A stretch of DNA of 64,000 nt from Paucibacter aquatile (GCF_002885975.1 NZ_POSP01000003.1:372001-436000); one strand, 5' to 3'; positions 44,797-56,145 are shown, counted from the stretch's first letter. The notes: generated by a model not told the origin, from the letters alone. A program made the numbers and translations.

Positions 44797-46917
44797 TCAC
44801 TCAAACCTCAGAATCAGCTGATCCACCGACAAGCTCTCGCCCACCTTGGCCAGCACCTCGGCCACCTTGACGTCACGCTCGGCGATCAAGATGTTCTCCA
44901 TCTTCATGGCCTCAATGACGGCCAGGCGCTCGCCGGCTTGCACGGTCTGGCCCGGATGCGCAGCGATCTGAACCAGCAGGCCCGGCATCGGCGAGAGCAG
45001 GAACTTGCTGGTGTCCGGCGGGGCCTTGAAAGGCATCAAGGTCTGCAGCTCGGCCGCGCGCGGCGAGAGCACATTGACGAGGATGGCATAGCCGTTGTGC
45101 TGCAAGCGATAAGCCAGCGGCTGCTTGGCCGTGCCGCGCTCGGCCTGGGCCACAAAGGGCTGGCCGTTGACGGTGCCGGTCAGGCGGATGTCGTTCAGGC
45201 GCGAGTTGCAGACGATGCGGTAGCTCTTGGCCTCAGCGCCTTCACCGACGCGCACCAGCGCCTCGCCGAGGTGCCCCACGAACTCGGAGATGTGCAGGGC
45301 GTGGCGGGCTTGCTGGCCGGCCGTGCCCTCGGACACCAGGGCCACGTAGTCGTGCTCAATGCGCACCTCATGGCCCGGCAGCTGGCCGCTGATGCCAGCC
45401 TCGCGCTCGCGCGCCTTGCGGCGGATGAAGCCAGCCAGGGCAACCAGGAACAGCGGATCGCTGTGCGGCACATCTTCGGCGCGGAAGCCGCCGCTGTAAT
45501 GCTGGGCGATGAAGCCGGTGTTGAAGTTGCCGGACTTGAAGTCCTCATGCGCCAGCAGGGCCGACTGGAAGGGGATGTTGCTGGAGATGCCGCGGATGAC
45601 AAAGCCATTCAAGGCTTCGCGCATCTTGGCGATGGCGTCGGCCCGGTCGCGGCCGTGGACGATGAGCTTGGCGATCATCGAGTCGTAGAACATCGGGATC
45701 TCGCCGCCTTCGTAGACGCCGGTGTCGACCCGAACGCCGCCCCAAGCGGTGTTCGTCACTGCCTCGCCGCCGAATGAACCTTGGGCATAACTCTCACCCT
45801 GCAGGGTCAGCGTGCCCTGCTCCAGATTGGCCTGCGGCGGCTGGTACTTGACCAGGCGGCCGGTCGAGGGCAGGAAGTTGCGGAAGGGGTCTTCGGCATT
45901 GATGCGGCACTCGATCGCCCAGCCTTCGCGCTTGATGTCCTCTTGCTTGAGGCTCAGCGGCTCACCGGCGGCCACACGGATCATCTGCTCGACCAGGTCC
46001 AGGCCGGTGATGCACTCGGTCACCGGGTGCTCCACCTGCAGGCGGGTGTTCATCTCCAGGAAATAGAAACTCTGGTCCTTGCCGACCACGAACTCCACCG
46101 TGCCCGCGCTCTGGTAGTTCACCGCCTTGGCCAGGGCCACGGCCTGCTCGCCCATGGCCTTGCGGGTGGCTTCGCTGATGAAAGGCGACGGCGCTTCTTC
46201 GATCACCTTCTGGTGGCGGCGCTGGATGGAGCATTCGCGCTCCCACAGGTAGAGCGTGTTGCCCTGGCTGTCGCCCAGCACCTGGATCTCGATGTGGCGC
46301 GGCTCCTCGACAAACTTCTCCATGAAGACGCGGTCGTCGCCAAAGCTGTTGCGCGCCTCATTGCGGCAGCTGCTGAAGCCTTCGAAACATTCCTTGTCAT
46401 TGAAGGCCACGCGCAAGCCCTTGCCGCCACCGCCGGCGCTGGCCTTGATCATCACCGGGTAGCCGATGCCCTGGGCGATCTTGACCGCCTCTTCGGGTGA
46501 GAGGATGGGCTCGTTGTGGCCCGGGATGGTGTTGACCTGGGCGGCGTTGGCCAGCTTCTTGGAGGCGATCTTGTCGCCCATGGCGGCGATGGAGCCATGC
46601 TTGGGGCCGATGAAGGCAATGCCCTCTTCCTCGACCCGGCGCGCGAACTCTTCGTTCTCGCTCAGAAAGCCGTAGCCGGGGTGGATGGCCTGGGCGCCGG
46701 TCTGCTTGGCCGCCGCGATGATCTTGTCGGCCACCAGATAGGACTCGCGGCTGGGCGCCGGGCCCAGCAGCACGGCCTCATCGGCCAGCTCCACATGGCG
46801 AGCGTCCTTGTCGGCCTCGGAGTAGACGGCCACGGTCTTGATGCCCATCTTGCGGGCCGTCTTGATGACCCGGCAAGCGATCTCACCGCGGTTGGCGATC
46901 AGAATTTTTTCAAACAT
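44797..46917 (-). CDS. pccA: Propionyl-CoA (acyl-CoA) carboxylase alpha subunit, biotin-carrying
   Basis: A 706-residue protein combining a biotin carboxylase domain (FEKILIANRGEIACRVI; ATP-grasp KASAGGGGKGLRV; ENTRLQVEH-type MNTRLQVEHPVTE), a linker domain and a C-terminal biotinyl domain. The biotinylated lysine is Lys672 in EAMKMEN. With pccB nearby it should carboxylate propionyl-CoA to methylmalonyl-CoA. A biotin carboxylase serving other acyl-CoAs is possible, but the methylmalonyl-CoA context supports the call. Confidence 0.94.
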   Translation of the reverse strand: MFEKILIANRGEIACRVIKTARKMGIKTVAVYSEADKDARHVELADEAVLLGPAPSRESYLVADKIIAAAKQTGAQAIHPGYGFLSENEEFARRVEEEGIAFIGPKHGSIAAMGDKIASKKLANAAQVNTIPGHNEPILSPEEAVKIAQGIGYPVMIKASAGGGGKGLRVAFNDKECFEGFSSCRNEARNSFGDDRVFMEKFVEEPRHIEIQVLGDSQGNTLYLWERECSIQRRHQKVIEEAPSPFISEATRKAMGEQAVALAKAVNYQSAGTVEFVVGKDQSFYFLEMNTRLQVEHPVTECITGLDLVEQMIRVAAGEPLSLKQEDIKREGWAIECRINAEDPFRNFLPSTGRLVKYQPPQANLEQGTLTLQGESYAQGSFGGEAVTNTAWGGVRVDTGVYEGGEIPMFYDSMIAKLIVHGRDRADAIAKMREALNGFVIRGISSNIPFQSALLAHEDFKSGNFNTGFIAQHYSGGFRAEDVPHSDPLFLVALAGFIRRKAREREAGISGQLPGHEVRIEHDYVALVSEGTAGQQARHALHISEFVGHLGEALVRVGEGAEAKSYRIVCNSRLNDIRLTGTVNGQPFVAQAERGTAKQPLAYRLQHNGYAILVNVLSPRAAELQTLMPFKAPPDTSKFLLSPMPGLLVQIAAHPGQTVQAGERLAVIEAMKMENILIAERDVKVAEVLAKVGESLSVDQLILRFE

Positions 46918-46958
46918 GATGTCTTGTCCCCATCAAAAACTTGTTCAGTCGGCTGACG

Positions 46959-47450
46959 TCAACGCTGTGCGGAAAAACGCAGGCGCCCAGCCAGGCAGAG
47001 ATCGGTCCATTCGACGACGCGGCGCTCGATCCAGGCGGCGCCCTGCCCCTTGGCCGCCGCGGCGCCCTGGTAGGCAAAGCTCAGCATGGCCGGAGCGCGC
47101 TGCGCGTACTCGCTGCCGTCACTGAGCGCACCTTCGCGCTGCAGATCGGCCAGGGCCTGGCTGCGCGACAGGCCATCGACTCGGTAGAGCAGGATCACCG
47201 GCAGGCTGGCCAGATCGTTGCCGCAGGCCTCCACGCGGCTGGCGGCCGCTGCGCCGTAGCGCTGCAAGGCGCAGGCCGCGAATTGCTGCTGGGCCGAGGC
47301 GGCTTCTGGCGCCGAAGCAGGCTGTGATGCTGCCTCGGCATGGGCTTGCGCGTGGCTCGCCACGCAGTCCGCTGCAGGCAAAGCAGCGTGTACGCTGCCG
47401 CAAACCAGCAGCTGCCCGGCCCAGACCACGAGCGCCTTGGCGAAATTCAC
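46959..47450 (-). CDS. Small exported protein of unknown function between pccB and pccA
   Basis: A 163-residue protein that I do not recognise. The N-terminus (MNFAKALVVWAGQLLVCGSVHA) looks like a signal peptide cleaved after HA-A. The mature part is Ala/Gln-rich, with four cysteines (in ADCVAS, AACALQ, VEACGN and DLCLAG) that could form two disulfides. The GTG start overlaps the pccB stop by 4 bases (GTGA), so it is translated with the carboxylase genes, although it appears to leave the cytoplasm. Codon use is like its neighbours. Confidence 0.72.
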   Translation of the reverse strand: MNFAKALVVWAGQLLVCGSVHAALPAADCVASHAQAHAEAASQPASAPEAASAQQQFAACALQRYGAAAASRVEACGNDLASLPVILLYRVDGLSRSQALADLQREGALSDGSEYAQRAPAMLSFAYQGAAAAKGQGAAWIERRVVEWTDLCLAGRLRFSAQR

Positions 47451-48979
47451 AGCGGAATGTTCCCGTGCTTGCGCCAGGGGTTGTCCAGCTTCTTGTCCTT
47501 GAGCATGACCAGGGAGCGGCAGATGCGTTTGCGGGTCTCATGCGGCTGGATCACATCGTCGATGAAGCCACGGGCGCCAGCGACAAAGGGGTTGGCAAAG
47601 CGGGCCTTGTACTCCGCTTCCTTGGCGGCCAGCTTCTCGGGATCGCCCTTGTCCTCGCGGAAGATGATCTCCACCGCGCCCTTGGCGCCCATCACCGCGA
47701 TTTCGGCGTTAGGCCAGGCGAAGTTGACATCGCCGCGCAGGTGCTTGGAGGCCATCACATCGTAGGCGCCGCCGTAGGCTTTGCGGGTGATGACGGTCAC
47801 CTTCGGCACCGTGCACTCGGCATAGGCATACAGCAGCTTGGCGCCATGCTTGATGATGCCGCCGTACTCCTGGCTGGTGCCTGGCATGAAGCCGGGCACA
47901 TCGACGAAGGTGATCACCGGGATGTTGAAGGCATCGCAGAAGCGCACAAAGCGCGCGGCCTTGATGGAGCTCTTGATGTCCAGGCAGCCGGCCAGCACGA
48001 GCGGCTGGTTGGCGACGATGCCCACCGTCTGGCCCTCCATGCGGGCAAAGCCGGTCAAGATGTTCTTGGCGTAGTCGGGCTGCAGCTCGAAGAAGTCGCC
48101 GTCGTCGACCGTCTTCTGGATCAGCTCCTTCATGTCATAGGGCTTGTTCGGGTTGTCCGGCACCAGAGTGTCGAGCGAATGGTCGAGGCGGTTGCCGGGG
48201 TCACCGCTGGGCCGGGTCGGCGCCTTCTCGCGGTTGTTCAGCGGCAGGTAGTTGAAGAAGCGGCGCAGCATCAAGATGGCTTCGACATCGTTTTCGAAGC
48301 TGAGGTCGGCCACACCGCTCTTGCTGGTGTGGGTGCCAGCGCCGCCGAGCTCTTCGGCCGTCACCTCTTCGTGCGTCACCGTCTTCACGACCTCGGGCCC
48401 GGTCACGAACATATAGCTCGAGTCCTTGACCATGAAGATGAAATCGGTCATGGCCGGCGAGTAGACCGCGCCGCCAGCGCACGGGCCCATGATCATGCTG
48501 ATCTGCGGGATCACGCCCGAGGCCAGCACATTCTTCTGGAACACATCGGCATAGCCGCCCAGGGAGGCCACGCCTTCCTGGATGCGTGCGCCGCCCGAGT
48601 CGTTGAGGCCGATCACCGGCGCGCCGACCTTCATGGCCTGGTCCATGACCTTGCAAATCTTCTCGGCATGCGCCTCGGACAAGGCGCCGCCGAAAACGGT
48701 GAAGTCCTGGCTGAAGCTGAAAGCCAGGCGACCGTTGATCATGCCGTAGCCGGTGACCACGCCGTCACCGGGGATCTTGTTCTCGGCCATGCCGAAATCC
48801 ACGCAGCGGTGCTCGACAAACATATCCCATTCTTCAAAGGTGCCTTCGTCGAACAGCAGCTCCAGGCGCTCGCGCGCCGTCAGCTTGCCCTTTTTGTGCT
48901 GGGCAGCGATGCGCTTTTCGCCGCCGCCCAGCCGGGCCTGGGCACGTTTTTCTTCCAGTCGTTGTTGGATGTCATGCAT
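47447..48979 (-). CDS. pccB: Propionyl-CoA carboxylase beta subunit
   Basis: The 510-residue carboxyltransferase subunit. Conserved segments are the N-terminal KGKLTARERLELLFDEGTF, VIGLNDSGGARIQEGVASL, MGPCAGGAVYSPAMTDF and the C-terminal VPGFMPGTSQEYGGIIKHGAKLL. It is specific for acyl-CoA carboxylases of the PCC type. The start at 48979 has an AAAGGAC site 5 bases before it; the frame is open to 49039 without support. It is followed by the small exported protein and pccA. Confidence 0.96.
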   Translation of the reverse strand: MHDIQQRLEEKRAQARLGGGEKRIAAQHKKGKLTARERLELLFDEGTFEEWDMFVEHRCVDFGMAENKIPGDGVVTGYGMINGRLAFSFSQDFTVFGGALSEAHAEKICKVMDQAMKVGAPVIGLNDSGGARIQEGVASLGGYADVFQKNVLASGVIPQISMIMGPCAGGAVYSPAMTDFIFMVKDSSYMFVTGPEVVKTVTHEEVTAEELGGAGTHTSKSGVADLSFENDVEAILMLRRFFNYLPLNNREKAPTRPSGDPGNRLDHSLDTLVPDNPNKPYDMKELIQKTVDDGDFFELQPDYAKNILTGFARMEGQTVGIVANQPLVLAGCLDIKSSIKAARFVRFCDAFNIPVITFVDVPGFMPGTSQEYGGIIKHGAKLLYAYAECTVPKVTVITRKAYGGAYDVMASKHLRGDVNFAWPNAEIAVMGAKGAVEIIFREDKGDPEKLAAKEAEYKARFANPFVAGARGFIDDVIQPHETRKRICRSLVMLKDKKLDNPWRKHGNIPL

Positions 48980-49057
48980 GGGAAGTCCTTTCGTAGGGCC
49001 GTCCCAAGGAAGGACGCGCCCCCTCGGGGGGCAGCCCATTCATTGGGCGTGGGGGTT

Positions 49058-50098
49058 TCATTTCTCGTCTCCGGAGAAGAAATTCAACAGTTGGCGTGCT
49101 GCGGTGGAGGGCGCCAGGCGGCCCTGCAGCACATCTTCGGTGATCTGGGGCAGCTGGGCACTCACGGCCGGCGAGGCGGCAAACTGCTGGCGCAAGCCGG
49201 CGTGGATGCGCTCCCACATCCAACTCTGCGCCTGTTGCTGGCGTTTGGCCAGCCAGTGGCCTTGGGTCTGCTGCAATTCGCGGTAAGCACTGACCTGCGC
49301 CCAAAAGCGCTCCAGCCCATCGCCCTGCTCGGGCTTGAGCGCACTGAGCTGCATCACTTGTGGGTGCCAGGTCTTGCCCGACGTGGCGTGGTCCGTGTGG
49401 CTGTGGCCGTGGAAGCCGTAGATCCGCAGGCTGGAGCCGATCTGCGCCTGGGCGCGGGTGGCGGCCGCCCAATCGAGATCGGCCTTGTTGATGACGACCA
49501 GATCGGCCAGCTCCATCACGCCCTTCTTGATCGCCTGCAAATCATCGCCGGCGTTGGGCAGCTGCAGCAGCACATACATGTCCGTCATGCCGGCCACGGC
49601 GGTTTCGCTCTGGCCCACACCGACGGTCTCGACGATGACCACATCGAAGCCAGCCGCTTCGCAGACCAGCATGGCCTCGCGCGTCTTCTCGGCCACGCCG
49701 CCCAGGGTGCCGCTGCTGGGGCTGGGGCGGATGTAGGCGCGCTCGTCCATCGAGAGCCGCTCCATGCGGGTCTTGTCGCCGAGGATGGAGCCGCCCGAGA
49801 CGCTGCTGCTCGGGTCCACCGCCAACACAGCGACGCGGTGGCCGCGTGCGATCAGAAACAGGCCCAGGGCCTCGATGAAGGTGCTCTTGCCCACGCCGGG
49901 CACGCCCGAGATGCCGAGGCGAAAGCTCTTGCCTGTGTGCGGCAGCAGTTCGGTCAGCAGGGCATCGGCCTGGGCGCGGTGATCGCGGCGGGTCGACTCC
50001 AGCAAGGTGATGGCCTTGGCCATGGCCCGGCGCTGCTGGGGGCCGGGAGCGGCCAGCAAAGCCGGCGCCAGACTCGGGCTGGGCAACACGAGCGTCAT
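49058..50098 (-). CDS. meaB: Methylmalonyl-CoA mutase chaperone GTPase (MeaB/ArgK family)
   Basis: A G3E-family GTPase that protects and reloads the B12 cofactor of methylmalonyl-CoA mutase. The P-loop is GVPGVGKST at about residues 65-73. The switch segments VDPSSSVSGGSILGDKTRM, IVETVGVGQSE and the base-recognising VVINKADLD are intact. The 346-residue length is normal. Its ATG overlaps the GNAT stop by 4 bases; the mutase lies immediately upstream. Confidence 0.95.
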   Translation of the reverse strand: MTLVLPSPSLAPALLAAPGPQQRRAMAKAITLLESTRRDHRAQADALLTELLPHTGKSFRLGISGVPGVGKSTFIEALGLFLIARGHRVAVLAVDPSSSVSGGSILGDKTRMERLSMDERAYIRPSPSSGTLGGVAEKTREAMLVCEAAGFDVVIVETVGVGQSETAVAGMTDMYVLLQLPNAGDDLQAIKKGVMELADLVVINKADLDWAAATRAQAQIGSSLRIYGFHGHSHTDHATSGKTWHPQVMQLSALKPEQGDGLERFWAQVSAYRELQQTQGHWLAKRQQQAQSWMWERIHAGLRQQFAASPAVSAQLPQITEDVLQGRLAPSTAARQLLNFFSGDEK

Positions 50099-50637
50099 GC
50101 GCGCCCCAGCCGCTCGCCTTGAACGCCCGACCAGACCGGCGCAATGCCGTCCGGCACCTGGGCCAGGCGGGCCTCCTCACCAACGACAGGCAAGCGCCAG
50201 AGGTAGTCGATGTCGAACTCGCTCTCGCCCACCGCCTTGAAGCCATGGCGCAGATAAAAACGGTTGGCATCGCTGAGCTTGAGGGCCGAGAGACTGAGGT
50301 CTCGCCCCGCCCGCCGCGCCTGGTCCTTGGCCCAGCTGAGCACCCAGGAGCCGATGCCCTGGCTTTGTGCCGCGGGCTGCAGATAGAGCTGCTCGAGACG
50401 CAAGGCTGGCGCTTCACCCGCGGGCGTTTCGCGCAGCATCAAGAACCCGACCCGCTCGCTGCCGCGGCAGATGTGGCGCATGGTCTCGGGCTCGAACAAG
50501 GCCTCAAAGCGATCGCGGCTGCGCACGAGGTCGAAGCGCCCCAGTCGCTCCAGGCTGGGCCGCAAGGCCTCCATGCGCAGCTGGAACAGCGCATCCAGAT
50601 CCTCGGCCGCCACCGGCTGCAGCTGATAGGCACTCAT
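50095..50637 (-). CDS. GNAT-family N-acetyltransferase
   Basis: A 180-residue GNAT protein. The acetyl-CoA-binding segment is LEQLYLQPAAQSQGIGSWVLSWA, followed by LSDANRFYLRHGFKAVGESEF. It lies 20 bases after the mutase and overlaps meaB by 4 bases, so it is part of the methylmalonyl-CoA operon. The substrate is unknown; acylation control of pathway enzymes is a guess from position only. Confidence 0.85.
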   Translation of the reverse strand: MSAYQLQPVAAEDLDALFQLRMEALRPSLERLGRFDLVRSRDRFEALFEPETMRHICRGSERVGFLMLRETPAGEAPALRLEQLYLQPAAQSQGIGSWVLSWAKDQARRAGRDLSLSALKLSDANRFYLRHGFKAVGESEFDIDYLWRLPVVGEEARLAQVPDGIAPVWSGVQGERLGRA

Positions 50638-50656
50638 GCGCGGCTCCCGGTGCCGC

Positions 50657-52834
<2,178 letters not shown>

Positions 52835-52874
52835 CTCTTGGCTCCTGCGGACGCCCCATCATAGCGCGACCATC

Positions 52875-52890
52875 ATTCATAATTATAAAT
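52875..52890. promoter_or_regulatory. Candidate operator palindrome between scpA and the GntR gene
   Basis: ATTCATAATTATAAAT is an imperfect palindrome (ATT-N-ATAATTAT-N-AAT) and the most AT-rich spot in the 94-base divergent gap. FCD-type GntR regulators often bind short AT-rich inverted repeats next to their own gene. Binding is inferred. Confidence 0.4.
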
Positions 52891-52928
52891 TCAGAATTGA
52901 CGCTACACTGACGGCGACGCACCCCACC

Positions 52929-53633
52929 ATGCCTGCCGAACCCCGCTCGATCAAGCCCAGCCCGGCACTCGGAACAGCCGCTCCGGCGCTCCCGCTTGCC
53001 CACGCACTGGCCCACCGCGCTCTCTATCAAGAGGTGGCGGAACATCTGCGCCAACAAATTTTCAGTCGCCAGCTGGAACCCGGCGCCTGGATTGACGAAC
53101 TCAAACTCTGCGGCGAACTGGGCATCAGCCGTACACCGATGCGGGAAGCGCTCAAGGTGCTGGCAGTCGAAGGCCTGGTGACCATGAAGCTGCGCCGCGG
53201 CGCCTATGTCACCGAGATGAGCGAGCGCGATGTGCGCGAGGCCTATCAGCTGCTGGCCCTGCTCGAGAGCGACGCCGCCGCCCGCGTGGCCGCCCAGGGC
53301 AGCGACACCGACCTGGCCGAACTTCAGGCCCTGCACGATGAGCTGGAGCGTCAGGTGGACGAGCGCGACGACTTCTTCGCCGCCAACGAGCGCTTTCATC
53401 TGCGCCTGCTGGAGATCGAAGCCAACCGCTGGCGCCAGCAGATCGTCACCGACCTGCGCCGCGTGATGAAGCTCAACCGCCACCACTCGCTGTTCAAGCA
53501 GGGCCGCTTGCAGGATTCCCTGCGCGAGCACCGCGAGCTGATGCAGGCCCTGCAAGCCCGGCGCGCCGACGAGGCGGCGCGCCTGATGCGGGCGCATTTC
53601 GACAACGGCCTGGCGGCCGCAACCGGCGCCTGA
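52929..53633 (+). CDS. GntR-family (FCD-domain) transcriptional regulator
   Basis: A 234-residue regulator. The N-terminal winged helix (about 35-100; VAEHLRQQIFSRQLEPGAWIDELKLCGELGISRTPMREALKVL in parts) is typical of GntR. The C-terminal all-helical FCD domain has the metal/effector histidines in ANERFHLRLLE, NRHHSLF and REHRELMQAL. It is divergent from the methylmalonyl-CoA operon and probably controls it in response to an acid such as propionate or methylmalonate; the effector is a guess. The start at 52929 is the ATG before the winged helix. Confidence 0.9.
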   Translation: MPAEPRSIKPSPALGTAAPALPLAHALAHRALYQEVAEHLRQQIFSRQLEPGAWIDELKLCGELGISRTPMREALKVLAVEGLVTMKLRRGAYVTEMSERDVREAYQLLALLESDAAARVAAQGSDTDLAELQALHDELERQVDERDDFFAANERFHLRLLEIEANRWRQQIVTDLRRVMKLNRHHSLFKQGRLQDSLREHRELMQALQARRADEAARLMRAHFDNGLAAATGA

Positions 53634-53789
53634 GCAGCGGCGGCATCCAAAGCCTGGAACTGGGGGCCAAGCACCCGGCTCCACCTGGGTTTTGACGGCG
53701 GCACTGCCGTGCAAACTGCACGGCATCCGGGCTCGCTGCTGCGCACGCCAGCCCCGCCTTCATCCCATCCCCGCAAGGAGCGCCCCGAC

Positions 53790-54755
53790 ATGAGCATGAG
53801 CCGCGAGCAGCTGGAACAGGCCGCCAAAGCCTGGTGGTACTACACCGTGGAACTGGCCCCAGGCCTGATCGCACCGGGCAGCTACCCCACCGACTTCCCC
53901 TACATGCCGCGCATGCTGATGCGCAATGCCCATCTGCACGGCCAAGACTGCCTGGACCTGGGCACCATGGAGGGCGTGATCCCGGTGCTGATGCACCGCA
54001 AGGGCGCCAAACGCATTGTCGCGGCCGACGCCGTGCCGCACTGCGCCGACAAGATGGCTTTGCTGCAAAACGTCTACGGTGCGAGCTGGGATTTCCGCGA
54101 GATCGGCCTGATGTACGAGCTCTCGCAGAAGCTGGCGGCCGATGGCATGTTCGATTATGTGAACCTGTCGGGCGTGCTCTACCACGTGTTCTCGCCCATG
54201 CACACCCTGGCCAGCGCCCGCCCCCTGGTCAAGAAGAACGGCCTCTTCATGCTCTCCACCAATGTGGTGAACGAGCAGTCGGACCTGATGCACTTCAACA
54301 CCGCCGGCAAGCTGCAGACCGAGCCCAACACCTTTTGGTACCCCAGCATCCCGCTGCTGGAGTACATGCTGCGCTACTTCAACTTCGCACCCATCGACTG
54401 CCTCTACAGCCGCCACCCGTCCAACAGCCCCCTGCATGTGGCGGGCAAGGAATGCGGCTTCATCTCCATCGTCTGCCGCGCGGTCGACCCCGGCACCGCC
54501 CTGCCCCCGGGCGACAGCTGGGGCCGCCACTCCATGCTGGGCAGCTGGGAATATGTGGGCCTGTCCAAGCAGAACCACGACCCGGCCCTGCCGCCCTCCA
54601 CCATCGGCTATGACCTGCCCGAGTCCCTGCAGGCCATGGTCGCGCAGAAGGGCGCGATCGACCTGCACCTGGCCGTCAACGAGCTAGGCCGCCGCGTCGA
54701 GCGCGCCAAGCGCGTGGAAGACACCTATCTGCTGAGGCTGATGGACGAGTCCTGA
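53790..54755 (+). CDS. Class I SAM-dependent methyltransferase (CmoB-like/Methyltransf family)
   Basis: A 321-residue protein. The SAM-binding motif is LDLGTMEGVIPVLM at about residues 55-68, followed by AKRIVAADAVPH and the segment FDYVNLSGVLYHVFSPM (motif IV region). An N-terminal tryptophan/tyrosine-rich helix (AKAWWYYTVELAPG) and the C-terminal substrate part do not point to a known target. It has a GGAG site before the ATG. Its neighbours are a glycosyltransferase and an acyltransferase, so modification of a surface sugar is conceivable. Confidence 0.8.
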   Translation: MSMSREQLEQAAKAWWYYTVELAPGLIAPGSYPTDFPYMPRMLMRNAHLHGQDCLDLGTMEGVIPVLMHRKGAKRIVAADAVPHCADKMALLQNVYGASWDFREIGLMYELSQKLAADGMFDYVNLSGVLYHVFSPMHTLASARPLVKKNGLFMLSTNVVNEQSDLMHFNTAGKLQTEPNTFWYPSIPLLEYMLRYFNFAPIDCLYSRHPSNSPLHVAGKECGFISIVCRAVDPGTALPPGDSWGRHSMLGSWEYVGLSKQNHDPALPPSTIGYDLPESLQAMVAQKGAIDLHLAVNELGRRVERAKRVEDTYLLRLMDES

Positions 54756-54864
54756 TGAGGGCTGCCCTCGCTCGAGGGCAGGATTGCGGGCGACCAAACT
54801 CAGTGGCTGGAGCCTGCACGAAGCAGCCTTTGGTTTTGCTCGTGAGGCCCTGCAGCCCGTGCCG

Positions 54865-55350
54865 CAGCCGGGCTCATGGTTCCGGGGTCGGCCCTGGCGG
54901 GCCGACTTCCCTGCGCTGCTCGCGCCTCGGGGCTGGCGCATAACTCACTTCGCTCCCTGCGTTCGCTTCGTTCAGACAGAAGCGCCAAGTCAGAACTTGA
55001 AGCGCGCGGGTACGCGCGCGCCCCGAGGCGCTGTGCTGCTCGGCCCGGCACAAATCGCCCGGCAGCGGCACGGGCTGCAGGGCGCTTGCATCGCGATCGA
55101 TCGGCCCCATCAACGGTGGATCCCGCCGAATCCGGAGGTGGCTCGGCCCGCCGCCGGGCGATTTGTGCGCGGCCGAGGGCGCAGCGGAGCGGCTCAGGCG
55201 CGTGTACTCACGCGCTTCAAGGTCTGACTCGGCGCCACCTGTTTGACCACAGTGAGCGCAGCGAACGGAGGGAGTTTGGCGCCGCTGAGCCGCGCAGTGA
55301 GCACCGAGAGGAGGCGGCTCACAGAGCCGACCCGCGAACCATGAGCCCAG
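54865..55350. repeat. Large imperfect inverted-repeat element (arms about 205 bp)
   Basis: The left arm (about 54865-55070) reads as an imperfect inverted copy of the right arm (about 55146-55350). Shared blocks, in order from the outside, are GGGCTCATGGTTC, TCCCT(C/G)CGTTCGCT, AGTCAGA-CTTGAAGCGCG and CACAAATCGCCCGGC. The arms meet around position 55108. No gene fits inside. It fills most of the 724-base gap (54756-55479) and looks like a non-coding repeat element, perhaps a member of a genome-wide family. Confidence 0.85.
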
Positions 55351-55479
55351 CGGCGGGCCGAGACAACGCAGCGTGAGCGATCAGCGCAAGGGACGACCGC
55401 AAAGTGCCACAAGCTGCCCCTCACATCTCAGCAGATAGGTGCGCTCATTGAGAAGCGCCGCAAACCTTCTTGCCTGAAC

Positions 55480-56145
55480 TCAGGCGCCTCCGTCCGGCCT
55501 CTCTTCCACCCGCCCCACCACCCGAGCTGGATTGCCCGCCACGATGGACAACTCGGGGGCCTGGAAATGCGGCTGCAGCACGGCGCCGGCCGCGATCACG
55601 CAGCCGCGGCCGATGCGCACGCCTTTGAGGATGGTCACGCGCGAGCCGATGAAGACCTCGTCGCCGATCACCACCTCGGCCGGCCGTGGGTCGGGCTCGC
55701 GGCGGTGGGCCAGGCGCAAGTCGTGCAGATTGCTGTCCATGACTTGCAGCTCGGCGCCGACCAGGCAGTTGGCGCCAAAGCGGATGGCTGCACCTTCCGA
55801 GATCAGGTTCAGTCGGTTGTTGAACACAGTGCCCGGGCCGATCTCGATCAGCGAATCGGGCGTGCGAGATTCCACATAGCTGCAGGCATAGCTGCCTGGC
55901 GAGCGCGGCACGCCAAAAACGGTGCTGGTGCTGAGCACGATGCGCCCGGCCCCCTTGAGCACCGTGGGTGTGAGGAAGTTGAGGCTGCGCGAACCCGGAC
56001 CATGGATCTCGATGCGCTGCTTGTCGGACACATGAAAGAAATAGTGCACCAGCAAGGCGCGCACCCAGGTTTCCAGCTCCAAGGGCGAGCTGCGCGAGAT
56101 CAGGCCGCGCAGGCGTTCCAGTCGGTTCTGCAAGGCCATGTTCAA
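55480..56145 (-). CDS. Hexapeptide-repeat (left-handed beta-helix) acyltransferase
   Basis: A 221-residue protein with a helical start and a long beta-helical part built from hexapeptides (for example GEG-like ISEGAAIRFGANCLVGAELQV). The C-terminal block VVIGDEVFIGSRVTILKGVRIGRGCVIAAGAVL is typical of sugar O-acetyltransferases, and SIVAGNPARVVG is the classical end. The acceptor is unknown. It starts inside the glycosyltransferase stop (ATGA, 4-base overlap), so the pair forms an operon that most likely modifies a glycan. Confidence 0.86.
   Translation of the reverse strand: MNMALQNRLERLRGLISRSSPLELETWVRALLVHYFFHVSDKQRIEIHGPGSRSLNFLTPTVLKGAGRIVLSTSTVFGVPRSPGSYACSYVESRTPDSLIEIGPGTVFNNRLNLISEGAAIRFGANCLVGAELQVMDSNLHDLRLAHRREPDPRPAEVVIGDEVFIGSRVTILKGVRIGRGCVIAAGAVLQPHFQAPELSIVAGNPARVVGRVEERPDGGA

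Noticed and set aside
49000..49057. Regulatory RNA between meaB and pccB
   Set aside because: Only short C/G-rich dyads are present (CCCCCTCGGGGGG and CCCATTCATTGGG); nothing more specific can be supported.
47324..50122. 932-codon plus-strand frame antisense to pccB and meaB
   Set aside because: Both genes on the other strand have complete catalytic motifs. The antisense frame has no family resemblance and is a high-GC shadow.
54800..55440. Several short genes in the gap between the methyltransferase and the acyltransferase
   Set aside because: The open frames lie inside the large inverted repeat, occur symmetrically on both strands and have no ribosome-binding sites.
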